A stretch of DNA of 64,000 bases, from positions 3,303,776-3,367,775 of the forward strand of contig NZ_CP025746.1 in NCBI RefSeq assembly GCF_004015185.1, given 5' to 3'. Under the pieces are notes generated by a model, which was not told the origin of the DNA, made no database searches, and worked only from the letters and a program-made list of their open reading frames with translations. The position numbers were made by a program, and so were the translations under genes. Shown here piece by piece: positions 14,985-24,366 of this stretch. The DNA comes from Clostridium manihotivorum. Its GTDB lineage: Bacteria; Bacillota; Clostridia; Clostridiales; Clostridiaceae. Numbering within the stretch: position 1 is the first letter of the stretch; the number at the start of each line of letters is the position of its first letter.

Positions 14985-17558
14985 TTAAGTCATATCATCT
15001 CTAAGTGCATCAATGATGTTTTCCTTTTTTATCTTGCTAATTGCATACAGCATTGTGATAAATACTACAAAGAATACGCTGAACACACTGATTGCCATGC
15101 TGAGCCACGGTAATATAAACTTCACTTTGTCTGTGCCTCCATCCATCCATCTGTAAATAAGCCAAGAGGACAGTGCGGATATAGGAAGTCCAAAGAGCAA
15201 AGCCCTAATGCCATAAAAAGCACACTCAAAATTCATCATTTTTTGAAAATCTTGTTCAGACATCCCTACAGAGCGGAGCATGGAAAGTTCCCGTCTACGG
15301 AGCTTTATATTGGTAGAAATGGTGTTGAACACATTGGCAACCGCAATCAGTGAAATCATAATTACAAAAACATAAGTAAAAACATCCACAACAAATATTG
15401 TGCTGCGATTCTGTTCAAGTATTTTAGATACATTGTATAGGGTATAATCCGAGGTAATTCCAGCACCTTGAATAATTTTCTCCATTTTTGCCACTGATAT
15501 CGATGGCGTTTTTGACCTAAAGGTCAAGCCCTTAACCTCCACATGGGTACCGGGAGTTTCAAACCTATCCTTTAGCTCATAAGGAGCAATCACCATAAAG
15601 GTGAAGGACTTAGGCTTTGTAAGATTTCGAGGAAGGCTATCAACAGGTATTGTATCAACCAGGGTAAAGTCAATATTTTGACTCTGTTCTAGCTTCGGTT
15701 TGTCATTTATTTCTGGAGCGATACTAAAATTCATAGAAGGCTTTGAAAACATGTTAATCAAATCACTGTTACCGTCTTTGTTGTTATTCACATTTTTGGC
15801 TTTGGCTACAGCGATCATTTTTGGATTTTGCCCAGTATAGTTCTTTATAGGAAGTCCTAAGCTTTTGACAAAACTCATATACTCGCTATCCTTAATAAAT
15901 TGAATATCCATTGGGAGGTTAACTTTTTCATCGGTTAAATCATTACCATAGTACTTCTTGTAAAGGTCTGAAAAATCACTTTTCTTAACAGCACAGGAAT
16001 AGGTCATAATCGCTTGATAAGAGCTTTGGTAAACGCCCTCAGCAGTCTTAAATTTGTCGTAAAGTTTAAACATTTCGTTTTCAGCCATGTCCTGAGTGGA
16101 GAAGGATATGTCATAGTCATTTGTCATTACTGACTTTTTTGTCACATCCTTCAGGTCTGTTCCGAAAGCACTTGCAGATACAAACAACACTATGCTTAAG
16201 GTTAGGGATAGCACGATACTACGGTACCGTTTCTTATTCCTTTTAAAATTCTTTAGAGCAAGAGTTCCTTCTAAGCCATAAATACGCTGAGCCAGTCTTG
16301 AAGTTTCCACAGCTTTAGCTTCAACTTTGACCTCATTGGATTGTCTAATGCTCTCCAGCACAGGAGCACTTGCAACCTTTCTTGCGGGAATATAGGCTGA
16401 AATCAGAATCGTAATCATGCTGACTAATACTGCAACAACAATTGCAGGTATAGATAACGTCAAGGTTAAAGGTACATTACTATATGCTATATTAGCAAAA
16501 TTCTTGGATACAACAGAAATAACAAGTCCAATGCTACCGATACCTAAGAGAACTCCAATAGGAATACCTATTGCACCAATGCAAAGGCCTTCAAACAATA
16601 CAGAATTTTGCAATTGTCTTGCTGTGGCCCCAACAGATGAAAGGATTCCGAACTGCCTTGTCCGTTCGTTTAGCGATATGGTAAAGGCATTATAAATGAG
16701 AAAAATCGAGCCTATTACGACGATGGCTATTACAATACCGCCAACGGAGTACAAAAGGGTGTTAAATAAATTATCATCAGAAAGACCCATAAAACGCAAA
16801 ACATTATCATTAAAAGAATAAGCTTCTTTACCACCTGAGCTTCTTACGTAACTGTGAATATTACGTGGGTTTTTAAGTTTTACAAATAGGCTGAAGCTGT
16901 TTATTTTATCCTTTGGATCTGCTTTTGTTATCAAGGTATATCCAGGGGCAGAAACATCCTCAAAGGTTGGTCTTTGGCAGATGCCCACAACGGTGTAAGT
17001 CCTCTGAGCTTTTGGCACAAGAGTTTCTTTTCCCGAAAGATAAGGGTCGTGCTGGTTAAGTTCTTTGTTAACCTCCATGCGGCTTCCCATTGCAAGTGGA
17101 AGTTTGTCACCAATAGTAAGTTTAACGCCGCCGTTGGTCTTAACATGTTCTGGTACAAGAATCTCCTCATTGTTTTTCGGCAATCTGCCTGAAATCAAAG
17201 TTATAGGTAATTTATCAAAGGCTTCCTTGGTAAATCCAGCTACAAAAACATATGGCTTGTTTGGGTTTTGACCGCCGTTAAGTGTTGAATAGCCTATGTT
17301 CTCAAAGGTTGTGGTGTTTGCAGCTTCCTTGTCCTGGCTTCGCTCCTGAACGAAAGCAGAAGGGACGTTCATAAACTCCACATGCCAATCACCATATTTT
17401 ACAATAGAGCCATTTATCATATAGTTTAGTAGAGAAACTCCAAAGGTAGCTACTGCGGTGATCATAGCAGCAGACAGAACAACTCCGATTACCGTTACAA
17501 TGGTTCTTGTGCGACTCTTTTTCATGGCTTGTAGGGTAACTTTGTTGAAAATGTTCAT
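14985..17558 (-). CDS. FtsX-type ABC transporter permease
   Basis: An 857-residue membrane protein with the MacB/FtsX double layout: helix 17-40, a large extracellular domain to about 265, three helices to about 390 and a cytoplasmic linker. A second helix near 445-465, a second extracellular domain to about 715 and three final helices complete it. Both halves carry an FtsX core (SLNERTRQFGILSSVGATAR in the first). Such permeases act as mechanotransmission pumps in peptide-antibiotic resistance or sensing. Its start overlaps the ATPase stop by 4 bp, and a two-component system lies upstream. It is visibly GC-richer than the genes on either side, suggesting acquisition as a block. Confidence 0.88.
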   Translation of the reverse strand: MNIFNKVTLQAMKKSRTRTIVTVIGVVLSAAMITAVATFGVSLLNYMINGSIVKYGDWHVEFMNVPSAFVQERSQDKEAANTTTFENIGYSTLNGGQNPNKPYVFVAGFTKEAFDKLPITLISGRLPKNNEEILVPEHVKTNGGVKLTIGDKLPLAMGSRMEVNKELNQHDPYLSGKETLVPKAQRTYTVVGICQRPTFEDVSAPGYTLITKADPKDKINSFSLFVKLKNPRNIHSYVRSSGGKEAYSFNDNVLRFMGLSDDNLFNTLLYSVGGIVIAIVVIGSIFLIYNAFTISLNERTRQFGILSSVGATARQLQNSVLFEGLCIGAIGIPIGVLLGIGSIGLVISVVSKNFANIAYSNVPLTLTLSIPAIVVAVLVSMITILISAYIPARKVASAPVLESIRQSNEVKVEAKAVETSRLAQRIYGLEGTLALKNFKRNKKRYRSIVLSLTLSIVLFVSASAFGTDLKDVTKKSVMTNDYDISFSTQDMAENEMFKLYDKFKTAEGVYQSSYQAIMTYSCAVKKSDFSDLYKKYYGNDLTDEKVNLPMDIQFIKDSEYMSFVKSLGLPIKNYTGQNPKMIAVAKAKNVNNNKDGNSDLINMFSKPSMNFSIAPEINDKPKLEQSQNIDFTLVDTIPVDSLPRNLTKPKSFTFMVIAPYELKDRFETPGTHVEVKGLTFRSKTPSISVAKMEKIIQGAGITSDYTLYNVSKILEQNRSTIFVVDVFTYVFVIMISLIAVANVFNTISTNIKLRRRELSMLRSVGMSEQDFQKMMNFECAFYGIRALLFGLPISALSSWLIYRWMDGGTDKVKFILPWLSMAISVFSVFFVVFITMLYAISKIKKENIIDALRDDMT

Positions 17559-18238
17559 GGTCTCACCCTCTCGTCTCTAACTACTTTTCCGTCTGATATG
17601 CCGATAATGCGATCTGCTTGAAGGGCGATATTTTCATCATGTGTGACGATGACAAGGGTCTGATTGTATTTTTTATTACTTGCCTTCAGCAGTTTCACAA
17701 TTTCATGTCCATTTCTACTGTCCAAACTGCCTGTTGGTTCATCCGCAAGCATTACCGCTGGAGCATTCATCAAAGCACGTCCTATGGAAACACGTTGTTG
17801 CTGACCACCGGAAAGCTGATTGGGTAAATGGTTTTTACGATCTTTTAATCCAAGCAGTTCCAGTAAATCATTCAATCGTTCCTCATTGACCTTTCGCTTA
17901 TCCATTAGTATAGGTAAAGTGATATTTTCAACTACATTTAGTGTAGGAATCAGGTTGTGAAATTGGTAAATCAGCCCAACCTGACGCCTGCGGAAGATGG
18001 CGAGTTTTTCATTACTTTGTGCGTATACATCCTGCCCCTCCAAATACACCTTTCCGCTTGTTGGCACGTCAACACCGCCAATGATGTGAAGCAATGTGGA
18101 TTTGCCAGAACCGGAAGAACCAATGATTGCAGTAAATTCACCCTTTTCTATTGTAAGGGAAACATTGTCCAGTGCAGTAACTTGGTTTCCGTCTTTGCCG
18201 TAAATCTTGCATAAATTTTCAATTTTTAAGAACTCCAT
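17555..18238 (-). CDS. ABC transporter ATP-binding protein (MacB/LolD-like)
   Basis: A 227-residue ATPase with Walker A GSSGSGKST, Q-loop YQFHNLIPTLNV, signature LSGGQQQRVSIGRAL and Walker B VMLADEPTGSLD; all catalytic residues are present. It pairs with the 857-residue permease, which it overlaps by four bases. The ATG has a strong AAGGGGG site. An 82-bp gap separates it from the histidine kinase gene. That gap has a 7-bp inverted repeat (18297-18303 with 18319-18325) and a TATTAT-like -10, so it may hold a separate promoter driven by the response regulator. Confidence 0.92.
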   Translation of the reverse strand: MEFLKIENLCKIYGKDGNQVTALDNVSLTIEKGEFTAIIGSSGSGKSTLLHIIGGVDVPTSGKVYLEGQDVYAQSNEKLAIFRRRQVGLIYQFHNLIPTLNVVENITLPILMDKRKVNEERLNDLLELLGLKDRKNHLPNQLSGGQQQRVSIGRALMNAPAVMLADEPTGSLDSRNGHEIVKLLKASNKKYNQTLVIVTHDENIALQADRIIGISDGKVVRDERVRP

Positions 18239-18320
18239 TATGTGAGCCCCCTTTCTTATGTCTTACTCATATAATAGAAGCTTTAACTTACATCTCAGTG
18301 ACTTTAAAGTGAGAGATTAG

Positions 18321-19310
18321 TCACTTTGGAAAACGAATAGTAAATATTGCACCGCCCTGTAATTTATTTTTGGCGGTAATAGTTGCTCCATGATCTGTTA
18401 TAATCATCTTGCAGAGAGCTAATCCAATACCATATCCTGTAGCTCCTGAGTTTTTTCCACGATAAAACCTGTCAAAGAGGAAGGGCAAATCCTCTTTTGC
18501 AAAGCCTACGCCGCTGTCGTGGATTGATATCTCAGTGAACAGCGGGTTATCTCTGCAGTCAATGTGGATCTTTCCGTTATCGCCTACGCTTTCTATGCAA
18601 TTTTTAAGGATGTTTTTAATTGCTTCCGAAAGCCAACCTGAATCACCTTCAATTATGATACCCTTAGGTACATCTATTTGAAAATCAATGTTGTGAAGCT
18701 CCATTTGGATTAGGAACTGGCGAAGTGCAGCGCCTATCAAGTTGTTTACATCTATTGGCTTGCTTTGAAAAACCACAATGCCTGCATCTAGCCGTGACAA
18801 TTTCAAAAGGGAAGTAAGCAGCCAATCCATCTGTACAAATAATTCCTCTATTTCTCTCAGCAATGTTTTTCGTTCATTTTCTTCAGGATTAGTCTCTAAC
18901 AATGAAAGAATAAGATTCACGGAGGTGAGTGGGGTACGGAGTTGGTGGGCTATATCAGCCAGCGAATCCGCAAGATGCTCCTTTTCTTTTTTTAGTGCTT
19001 CATTTTGCTCCCTAATGCGTAGCGTCATCTTTGTTATCTCACTTTGCAGAATTGAAAGTTCGCCTTCTTCTGATTCACCAATATACAGATGATCGGCGTT
19101 ATGAAGCACAAGATCGATTTGATCTGAAATCTTTGCAAGACTTTTATATCTAGCATTGGTAAACACAAAAAATGCTGCTCCAAAGGCAGCAGTGGAACCA
19201 ATAGCAAGGATTCCAGATAACATATTGATTGTGAATCCAATAGTTACAGAGGCTACAGCTATTAAGGTAAATACAAGAACAAACTGTCTAAACTCTTTAT
19301 TCCGAAGCAT
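18321..19310 (-). CDS. sensor histidine kinase
   Basis: A 329-residue membrane kinase. Two adjacent helices (about 10-29 and 33-51) leave almost no extracellular loop, as in intramembrane-sensing kinases that take their signal from a partner ABC transporter. The DHp H-box is DIAHQLRTPLTS with phospho-His122. The N box (ILKNCIES), G1 (DSGVGF) and G2 (GYGIGLAL) form the ATPase domain. It overlaps the response regulator gene by 14 bp. Together with the FtsX-type ABC genes downstream, this is a detoxification module resembling Bce or Ytr systems; the inducer is unknown. Confidence 0.92.
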   Translation of the reverse strand: MLRNKEFRQFVLVFTLIAVASVTIGFTINMLSGILAIGSTAAFGAAFFVFTNARYKSLAKISDQIDLVLHNADHLYIGESEEGELSILQSEITKMTLRIREQNEALKKEKEHLADSLADIAHQLRTPLTSVNLILSLLETNPEENERKTLLREIEELFVQMDWLLTSLLKLSRLDAGIVVFQSKPIDVNNLIGAALRQFLIQMELHNIDFQIDVPKGIIIEGDSGWLSEAIKNILKNCIESVGDNGKIHIDCRDNPLFTEISIHDSGVGFAKEDLPFLFDRFYRGKNSGATGYGIGLALCKMIITDHGATITAKNKLQGGAIFTIRFPK

Positions 19311-19983
19311 ATAAGTCCCCCAATCTATATCCTGTGCCTCGAACGGTAAGAATAATTTGCGGGTTTGTAGGGTCGGTTTCTATCTTCTCCCTCAAGCGCT
19401 TAATATACACAGTTAATGTATTGTCATTGACAAACTCACCAGCAGCATCCCACAATTCATCAAGCAGCCTGCTTCTTGTGATAATATTTTTGGGGTTATT
19501 GATAAATACTAACAACAAGCGATACTCTAAGGCTGAAAGAAAGATTTCACTACCATCCTTTTTCACTATGCCACTTGCTGTATCCACACTAAGCCCCTTA
19601 ATTTGAAAATCCGATGGAGAACGTCCACTTTTTCTTAGAGCAGTTCCTATTCTTGCAATCAATTCACGGGGACGAAAAGGCTTGGTGATATAGTCGTCAG
19701 CACACATATTAAGGCCCGTAACAACACTAGCCTCATCGCCAGAAGCTGTGAGAAATATAACGGGAATATCTTGTTTTGCTTTAATTTCTGTGCAAACCGT
19801 AAATCCATTTCCATCAGGCAAAGAAATATCAATCAAAGCTAAATCAAATTTGTTTTTTTCAATTACGCCTAGGGCTTCAATCCGCGTTGGGGCATGAATA
19901 ACTGTAAATCCCTCCGAGCGGAGCAAAAGTATAAGGTTTTTAGCTATTGCTTTATCGTCTTCAACTAAAAATATTCGTTTCAT
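19297..19983 (-). CDS. OmpR/PhoB family response regulator
   Basis: The 228-residue regulator has a receiver domain with acidic pocket VEDD (Asp9/10), phospho-acceptor Asp52 in LALIDISLPDG and the conserved Lys101 in ITKPF. The C-terminal winged helix (about 130-225) contains SRLLDELWD and the DNA-contact VYIKRLREKIE. It is first in the four-gene operon and is expected to control the ABC genes downstream. The 347 bp upstream, shared with the divergent small-peptide gene at 20331, must hold its promoter; I see no clear boxes there. Confidence 0.93.
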   Translation of the reverse strand: MKRIFLVEDDKAIAKNLILLLRSEGFTVIHAPTRIEALGVIEKNKFDLALIDISLPDGNGFTVCTEIKAKQDIPVIFLTASGDEASVVTGLNMCADDYITKPFRPRELIARIGTALRKSGRSPSDFQIKGLSVDTASGIVKKDGSEIFLSALEYRLLLVFINNPKNIITRSRLLDELWDAAGEFVNDNTLTVYIKRLREKIETDPTNPQIILTVRGTGYRLGDLYASE

Positions 19984-20330
19984 TTATTTTTACCGTCCTT
20001 TTCTTTACTGTTTTATATGTACCATCAGAAGTTTTCTTGCTGCTTTTTTTGTAGTTATACAATCCACAAATAGCACATCAATAAATCTATTTTATTTCTT
20101 TTGACAGAAATATACAAGGCAAGGTATAAATAGAGAAAATACCAAATTAATAAAATATTTAGGTGAAATTATAAATATACATAGATTCAACCGTTTTGTA
20201 TAGATACTTTTTGGGAAATGTATAATTATTAACAAAATATTGAAAACATAGATGATTTTATAAAATATGAGATCTATAATTATAATTAAGTGTATCCATA
20301 GTGGTAACATCTAAGAAAAGGGGGATTGGA

Positions 20331-20471
20331 ATGAAAAAAACAATAGTTACCTGTGTAGTAAGTGTTTTATTATTAGGAGCAATACTAATACCTAGTTTAC
20401 CTACAAATAATAGTTCTTTTGGACATACTGTTATCGCGCCTATGAATGATTGGCCAGAACCTATGCAATAA
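20331..20471 (+). CDS. small secreted peptide (46 residues), unknown
   Basis: A 46-codon gene behind AAAAGGGGG. It encodes MKKTIVTCVVSVLLLGAILI (a clear signal or anchor segment) and a 26-residue hydrophilic tail ending NDWPEPMQ. The size, signal and Pro/Trp-containing C-terminus are like clostridial Phr-type signal peptide precursors. However, no RRNPP-type receptor gene is adjacent. It is divergent from the two-component/ABC operon and followed by a very long hairpin. It could also be a short secreted effector or immunity peptide. The coding call rests on the ribosome site and signal peptide. Confidence 0.55.
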   Translation: MKKTIVTCVVSVLLLGAILIPSLPTNNSSFGHTVIAPMNDWPEPMQ

Positions 20472-20597
20472 AATTACTTAACTTTCAATCGTTTAGAAGA
20501 TAAACAAACTATAATTTGATGAATATTTCTATAGGTTTTACTTCAAGACGAAACTAGATTCAATAGAGTTTAAGTAAATCAAAAAAAGTTCTTTAAC

Positions 20598-20654
20598 TTA
20601 TAGCAAAGTAGTGATATTTCTATGAAAAACAGAAATATCACCACTTTGCTATAA
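20598..20654. terminator. 24-bp hairpin between peptide gene and minus-strand ORF
   Basis: Arms 20598-20621 and 20631-20654 are complementary apart from one mismatch. A run of seven or more A precedes it on the plus strand, giving a T-run on the minus strand. It would therefore terminate minus-strand transcripts from the 76-codon ORF best, and perhaps the peptide gene too. Confidence 0.6.
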
Positions 20655-20691
20655 AAAGGATTATTCCAGTATAATATAATGCTAAAGTCTA

Positions 20692-20922
20692 CTACCTTGT
20701 CATAACTTCTTTAATATAAAATATTAAACCCATTGTACTACTAAATATAAAGGTTGTCTTAGGATATGCTTCTACTACAGAATATCCAAAATTAGCCATT
20801 ACTGAAACTCCAAAATGTTCAGTATCTAAAATGCCTTCTTCTTTAAGAATTTCCTCAACTTTTTCGATGTTGAAGCCTTCAATTGGGTAGAGGAAAGAAG
20901 TTTGATTCTTTCCTCTACCCAA
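20692..20922 (-). CDS. hypothetical protein, possible gene fragment
   Basis: An open frame of about 76 codons that I do not recognise. The C-terminal two thirds read like a real folded protein ([13 protein letters not shown], then [10 protein letters not shown] and GLIFYIKEV). The only start is a TTG buried in a perfect inverted repeat, with no Shine-Dalgarno site. This looks like the 3' end of a longer gene cut at the inverted repeat. The codons are clean, so decay is recent or the fragment is used. Confidence 0.35.
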   Translation of the reverse strand: MGRGKNQTSFLYPIEGFNIEKVEEILKEEGILDTEHFGVSVMANFGYSVVEAYPKTTFIFSSTMGLIFYIKEVMTR

Positions 20923-20924
20923 TT
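20881..20924. repeat. perfect 19-bp inverted repeat
   Basis: AATTGGGTAGAGGAAAGAA (20881-20899) is mirrored at 20906-20924 around a 6-nt spacer. It sits exactly at the apparent 5' end of the 76-codon frame, with no T-run. It may be a recombination scar or an operator. Confidence 0.6.
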
Positions 20925-21001
20925 ATACTTTACGTTGAAAAATAGGCTAATGCGGGTTATGAGAAATGCAGTACTTTAGTTATTTACTTACTTGTAAGAT
21001 C

Positions 21002-21892
21002 TTAACCAATATTAAAGTCATCTCTTACTAATTGAATAAATAGTGACATTGCAGGGCTAATCCATTTATTTTTATGATAAGCATATATTGCTGTAATTTT
21101 TTCATCGGAGCAACCTACCTCAATCTCTTTTAGCTTTCCATTTTTAAGTTCCTCTTCTACTGTGAAGCGAGGTAAGAAGGAAATTCCAAGATTACTTGCT
21201 ACACATTTCTTTATTGCTTCTATACTCCAAAGCTCGATAGTGTTGTTTAAAAATATATTGTTATCAAAGAAGTAACCCTCAAGAATCTTTCGATAAATAG
21301 ATTCAACTTCATTAATGATAAGGCTTGTATTTATTTTTTGATTTGGCTTACAAAAGTCTAAGTTTTCTTGTTCAAAGGCTGGTGAACAAATTAACGATAA
21401 ATTGAAATCAGAAAGTGTAACAGAAGTCAAATTATCATTTTTATGTCCTACATCATACATAAGCCCAAGATCAACTTCGCCATTTAATAATATATTTTTT
21501 ATAGCGTAACAGTTCATTGATATTATAGAAAGTTTTACATTAGGAGCTTTTTCTTTAAACAATTTCAATACATTTTGCAATTTATAGGACATTAATGATT
21601 CTGCAACAGCTATTTTTAAATCTCCTGTGATATTATCACTACAAGTACCTAGACTCTCAATTTTTCTCACTATACTAAGCAATTCATTTGCATGTGGTAT
21701 CAATTCTTTTCCCAATGGGGTCAATACCATGTTACGGCCTAGTTTCTCAAATAGTTTTATTGAAAGTTCCTGTTCTAACTGCTGGATTTGTGATGTAACA
21801 GTGGATTGTGTATACCCCAATTTTGCTGCAGCATTGGAAAAATTACCTTCTTCAACGATACTTTTAAAGGTTTTAAAGTGTCTAATATCCAT
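21002..21892 (-). CDS. LysR family transcriptional regulator
   Basis: A 296-residue LysR protein. The N-terminal helix-turn-helix (residues 1-60) has NFSNAAAKLGYTQSTVTSQI, followed by the linker helix and a periplasmic-binding-protein-like effector domain from about 87. The ATG has a TTGGAG site. It is divergent from the Fe-S protein gene at 22056, the usual arrangement in which LysR controls its neighbour from the shared 163-bp region. The ligand is not predictable. Confidence 0.9.
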   Translation of the reverse strand: MDIRHFKTFKSIVEEGNFSNAAAKLGYTQSTVTSQIQQLEQELSIKLFEKLGRNMVLTPLGKELIPHANELLSIVRKIESLGTCSDNITGDLKIAVAESLMSYKLQNVLKLFKEKAPNVKLSIISMNCYAIKNILLNGEVDLGLMYDVGHKNDNLTSVTLSDFNLSLICSPAFEQENLDFCKPNQKINTSLIINEVESIYRKILEGYFFDNNIFLNNTIELWSIEAIKKCVASNLGISFLPRFTVEEELKNGKLKEIEVGCSDEKITAIYAYHKNKWISPAMSLFIQLVRDDFNIG

Positions 21893-22055
21893 CGATTTTA
21901 CTCCAATCGTTATTTATAAGCTAACAAAAATCTTTAAATATAATAATATATTGATAAAATCGAATTGTCAATTCGAATATATCAATTTCACAAATACATT
22001 ATTCTTTGTTAAAATATTGTCATATGAAGTATCAAAGATATTAAGGAGAGAGAGT

Positions 22056-23084
22056 ATGGAGACTATAGAACAGCTTATTCAAAAGAAGGCTTACGAGCTT
22101 GGTTATGAAAAGTGCGGTATTATACCATTAAGCATGATTGATGGGTATAAAGAAAAGTTGGACGAACGTATAAAAAAGGTGCCAGAATCAGAACAATTTT
22201 ATAAGGGGCAGCAGCGTTTGGCTAACCCTCTAGCAGATTATCCATGGGCAAAGTCAGTGGTTGTAATGGCTGTACCCTATGGTAAATATAAGGTTCCAGA
22301 GCAGGTGAAAGGACATATAGCAAAGGCATACTTATTTGATATACGCCTAGATGAAAACGCAGAGGAATATAAGCATAACAGAGAAATAGAAAAATATATG
22401 AGTGAACTTGGATTAAAGGTTGCAACAAATCAAAAGTTTGGAGTAGTAGGGATGCGTTGGGCAGCTTTGCAGGCTGGCCTTGGAATAGTGAGAAGAAATA
22501 ATTTCTTCTATACTAAATCTGGCTCATGGGTTCATCTTGAAGCATGGCTTACAGATAGGGAGATGGAATTGAAGGAAACAAATGATCTGCCACAATGTCC
22601 AAAGAGTTGTGGCAAATGTATAGCGGCCTGTCCTACCAAATCCTTATCTGATTCATATACAATGTCACCCACCGCTTGTGTTTCTTTCTTAACAACCTTT
22701 GGAGGACGAGATCTACCGAATCAACCGTTGAGTAAAACCTTTGGCTCTTGCATTTATGGCTGCGATATTTGTCAGGATGTATGTCCTATGAATAAAGGCA
22801 AGTGGCAGGAAAATGAAGATTTCCCGGGCTTAGAAGAATTAGCTTTATCATTAACACCAGAAGAAATTATGGACATGGATGAGGAGTTTTATAGAAATAA
22901 AATACAACCAAAATTCTTTTATGTATCTCCTGATGACCTTTGGAAATGGAAGGTGAATGTATTGAACTTTATGAGAAATAACTATAAGGATAGCTATAGA
23001 CCTTACATTATACAAGCTTGCCAAAATGAAAATGGAAAGATAGTAGAAATGGCTACTTCAATTAAGAAGGATTTAAAAATATAA
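22056..23084 (+). CDS. QueG-like 4Fe-4S double-cluster protein
   Basis: A 342-residue cytoplasmic Fe-S protein resembling epoxyqueuosine reductase. Two ferredoxin-type cluster motifs are present: CPKSCGKCIAACPTKSL near residue 186 and CIYGCDICQDVCP near 231. The GMRWAALQAGLGIVRRNN region of the cobalamin-binding QueG fold is also present. It is shorter than canonical QueG (about 380 residues with HEAT repeats), so it may be a paralogue with another substrate. ATG 22056 follows AAGGAGAG; the frame stays open far upstream, but that part overlaps the divergent LysR gene and is not coding. Confidence 0.8.
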   Translation: METIEQLIQKKAYELGYEKCGIIPLSMIDGYKEKLDERIKKVPESEQFYKGQQRLANPLADYPWAKSVVVMAVPYGKYKVPEQVKGHIAKAYLFDIRLDENAEEYKHNREIEKYMSELGLKVATNQKFGVVGMRWAALQAGLGIVRRNNFFYTKSGSWVHLEAWLTDREMELKETNDLPQCPKSCGKCIAACPTKSLSDSYTMSPTACVSFLTTFGGRDLPNQPLSKTFGSCIYGCDICQDVCPMNKGKWQENEDFPGLEELALSLTPEEIMDMDEEFYRNKIQPKFFYVSPDDLWKWKVNVLNFMRNNYKDSYRPYIIQACQNENGKIVEMATSIKKDLKI

Positions 23085-23247
23085 TTATTTAGCTTTTTAT
23101 GTTTCAATAAACTTCGATGTTAATTTCTTTAGAGGTAAATAAACACTAAAGACTATTATTAAAACTAGTAAGATTAATAGTTTATATTAGGAATATAAAG
23201 CCAAGTATAAATGCAGTTAAAGGATTAACAGGTGTAAGTGAATTTAA

Positions 23248-24093
23248 CTAGCTTAATGATTGGCATTGCTCCTTAAATTTATTTGGAGCTATGCCATATT
23301 TCTTTTTAAAAGCTTTTGAAAAGCTATAAGGGTCTGGATATCCAAGAATATTTGCTATTTGTTTTATAGAATAAGAACCGATATATAAAAGCTTTTTCGC
23401 ACGATTCATACGTAGTTCATTTACGTATTGTAAAGGTGGAACTCCAACATTTCTTTTGAATAGAGTTATAAAATACTTTTCTGATGTATTTATCATATTA
23501 GCCAGATCAATAATACGAATATTTTTATTTAAGTTTTCTTCTATATATTGTAGTACTGATTGCAGATCAAATCTATCGGTGGTACTTTCTTTTATATTAT
23601 TAGGGAAAAAAGTACGGTAAGCTCCACTGTTTTCTGGCAAATCTAATATGGTTGCAAGCAATAAGGAAAAAGAGGCTTTTATTAAGTAATTTGCTTGATA
23701 ATCAGAATTTTTATACTGAAAATATATATCTTTAAAAGTTTCAGATACTTTAGTTAGTAGTTCTTTTCTTATAATTCCTGAAAAATTGTAATTGTCTAAA
23801 GCATTTAATTTTTTCCCAATGGAAAAGTCAAAATGTATATATATAAATTCACAATATCCTTCAAGTATTGCAGATTCATAAGAGACATTTGGATAGAAAA
23901 AAATAACATCATCCTTAGATGCTGTGTATTTGTTATTATTTAAAGTTATTGTGACTTCACCAGCTAGTATATACCAAATATCGTAGTCGCTATGGGTCTT
24001 TTTTTCTTGATAAAAGGCTGAATGGGATATATCACAACAGCAATTAATTGTTACGTTTATGTAATTATATAATTGATCAAAAATAGGATTCAT
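23248..24093 (-). CDS. AraC family transcriptional regulator
   Basis: A 281-residue protein with an N-terminal cupin-like ligand domain (about 20-110) and two C-terminal helix-turn-helix motifs (about 180-280). The latter include INTSEKYFITLFKRNVGVPP and the AraC signature IANILGYPDPYSFSKAFKKK. Such regulators usually activate carbohydrate genes. It is divergent from the acyltransferase fusion gene at 24367 with 273 bp between them, so that gene is the most likely target. Confidence 0.9.
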   Translation of the reverse strand: MNPIFDQLYNYINVTINCCCDISHSAFYQEKKTHSDYDIWYILAGEVTITLNNNKYTASKDDVIFFYPNVSYESAILEGYCEFIYIHFDFSIGKKLNALDNYNFSGIIRKELLTKVSETFKDIYFQYKNSDYQANYLIKASFSLLLATILDLPENSGAYRTFFPNNIKESTTDRFDLQSVLQYIEENLNKNIRIIDLANMINTSEKYFITLFKRNVGVPPLQYVNELRMNRAKKLLYIGSYSIKQIANILGYPDPYSFSKAFKKKYGIAPNKFKEQCQSLS

Positions 24094-24366
24094 TTCAGAG
24101 TTCTTCCATTCTTTTCTTACTTTTTACCATTATTATAATACAATATGACATTTCAATAAACTGATAAATATTTTACAATGAGTAAAAGTTGCTGATATTA
24201 CCGTCTTCAGCTATTTTTTCACATGTATGCACTTTTTTAAGCTTTTGAAGAATTTTAACCTCATAGGTTTTAAAAGCCTTATATTAAGAAGCAATTCTAA
24301 TACAAAAAAACTGAAATCAAGTAGTGTACAAGCAAGTAAAGAGGATATGAAAAGGAGTAGATAAAA

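Noticed and set aside
21627..22055. 143-codon N-terminal extension of the QueG-like protein
   Set aside because: It lies opposite the LysR gene. The strong AAGGAGAG site and family start both point to ATG 22056.
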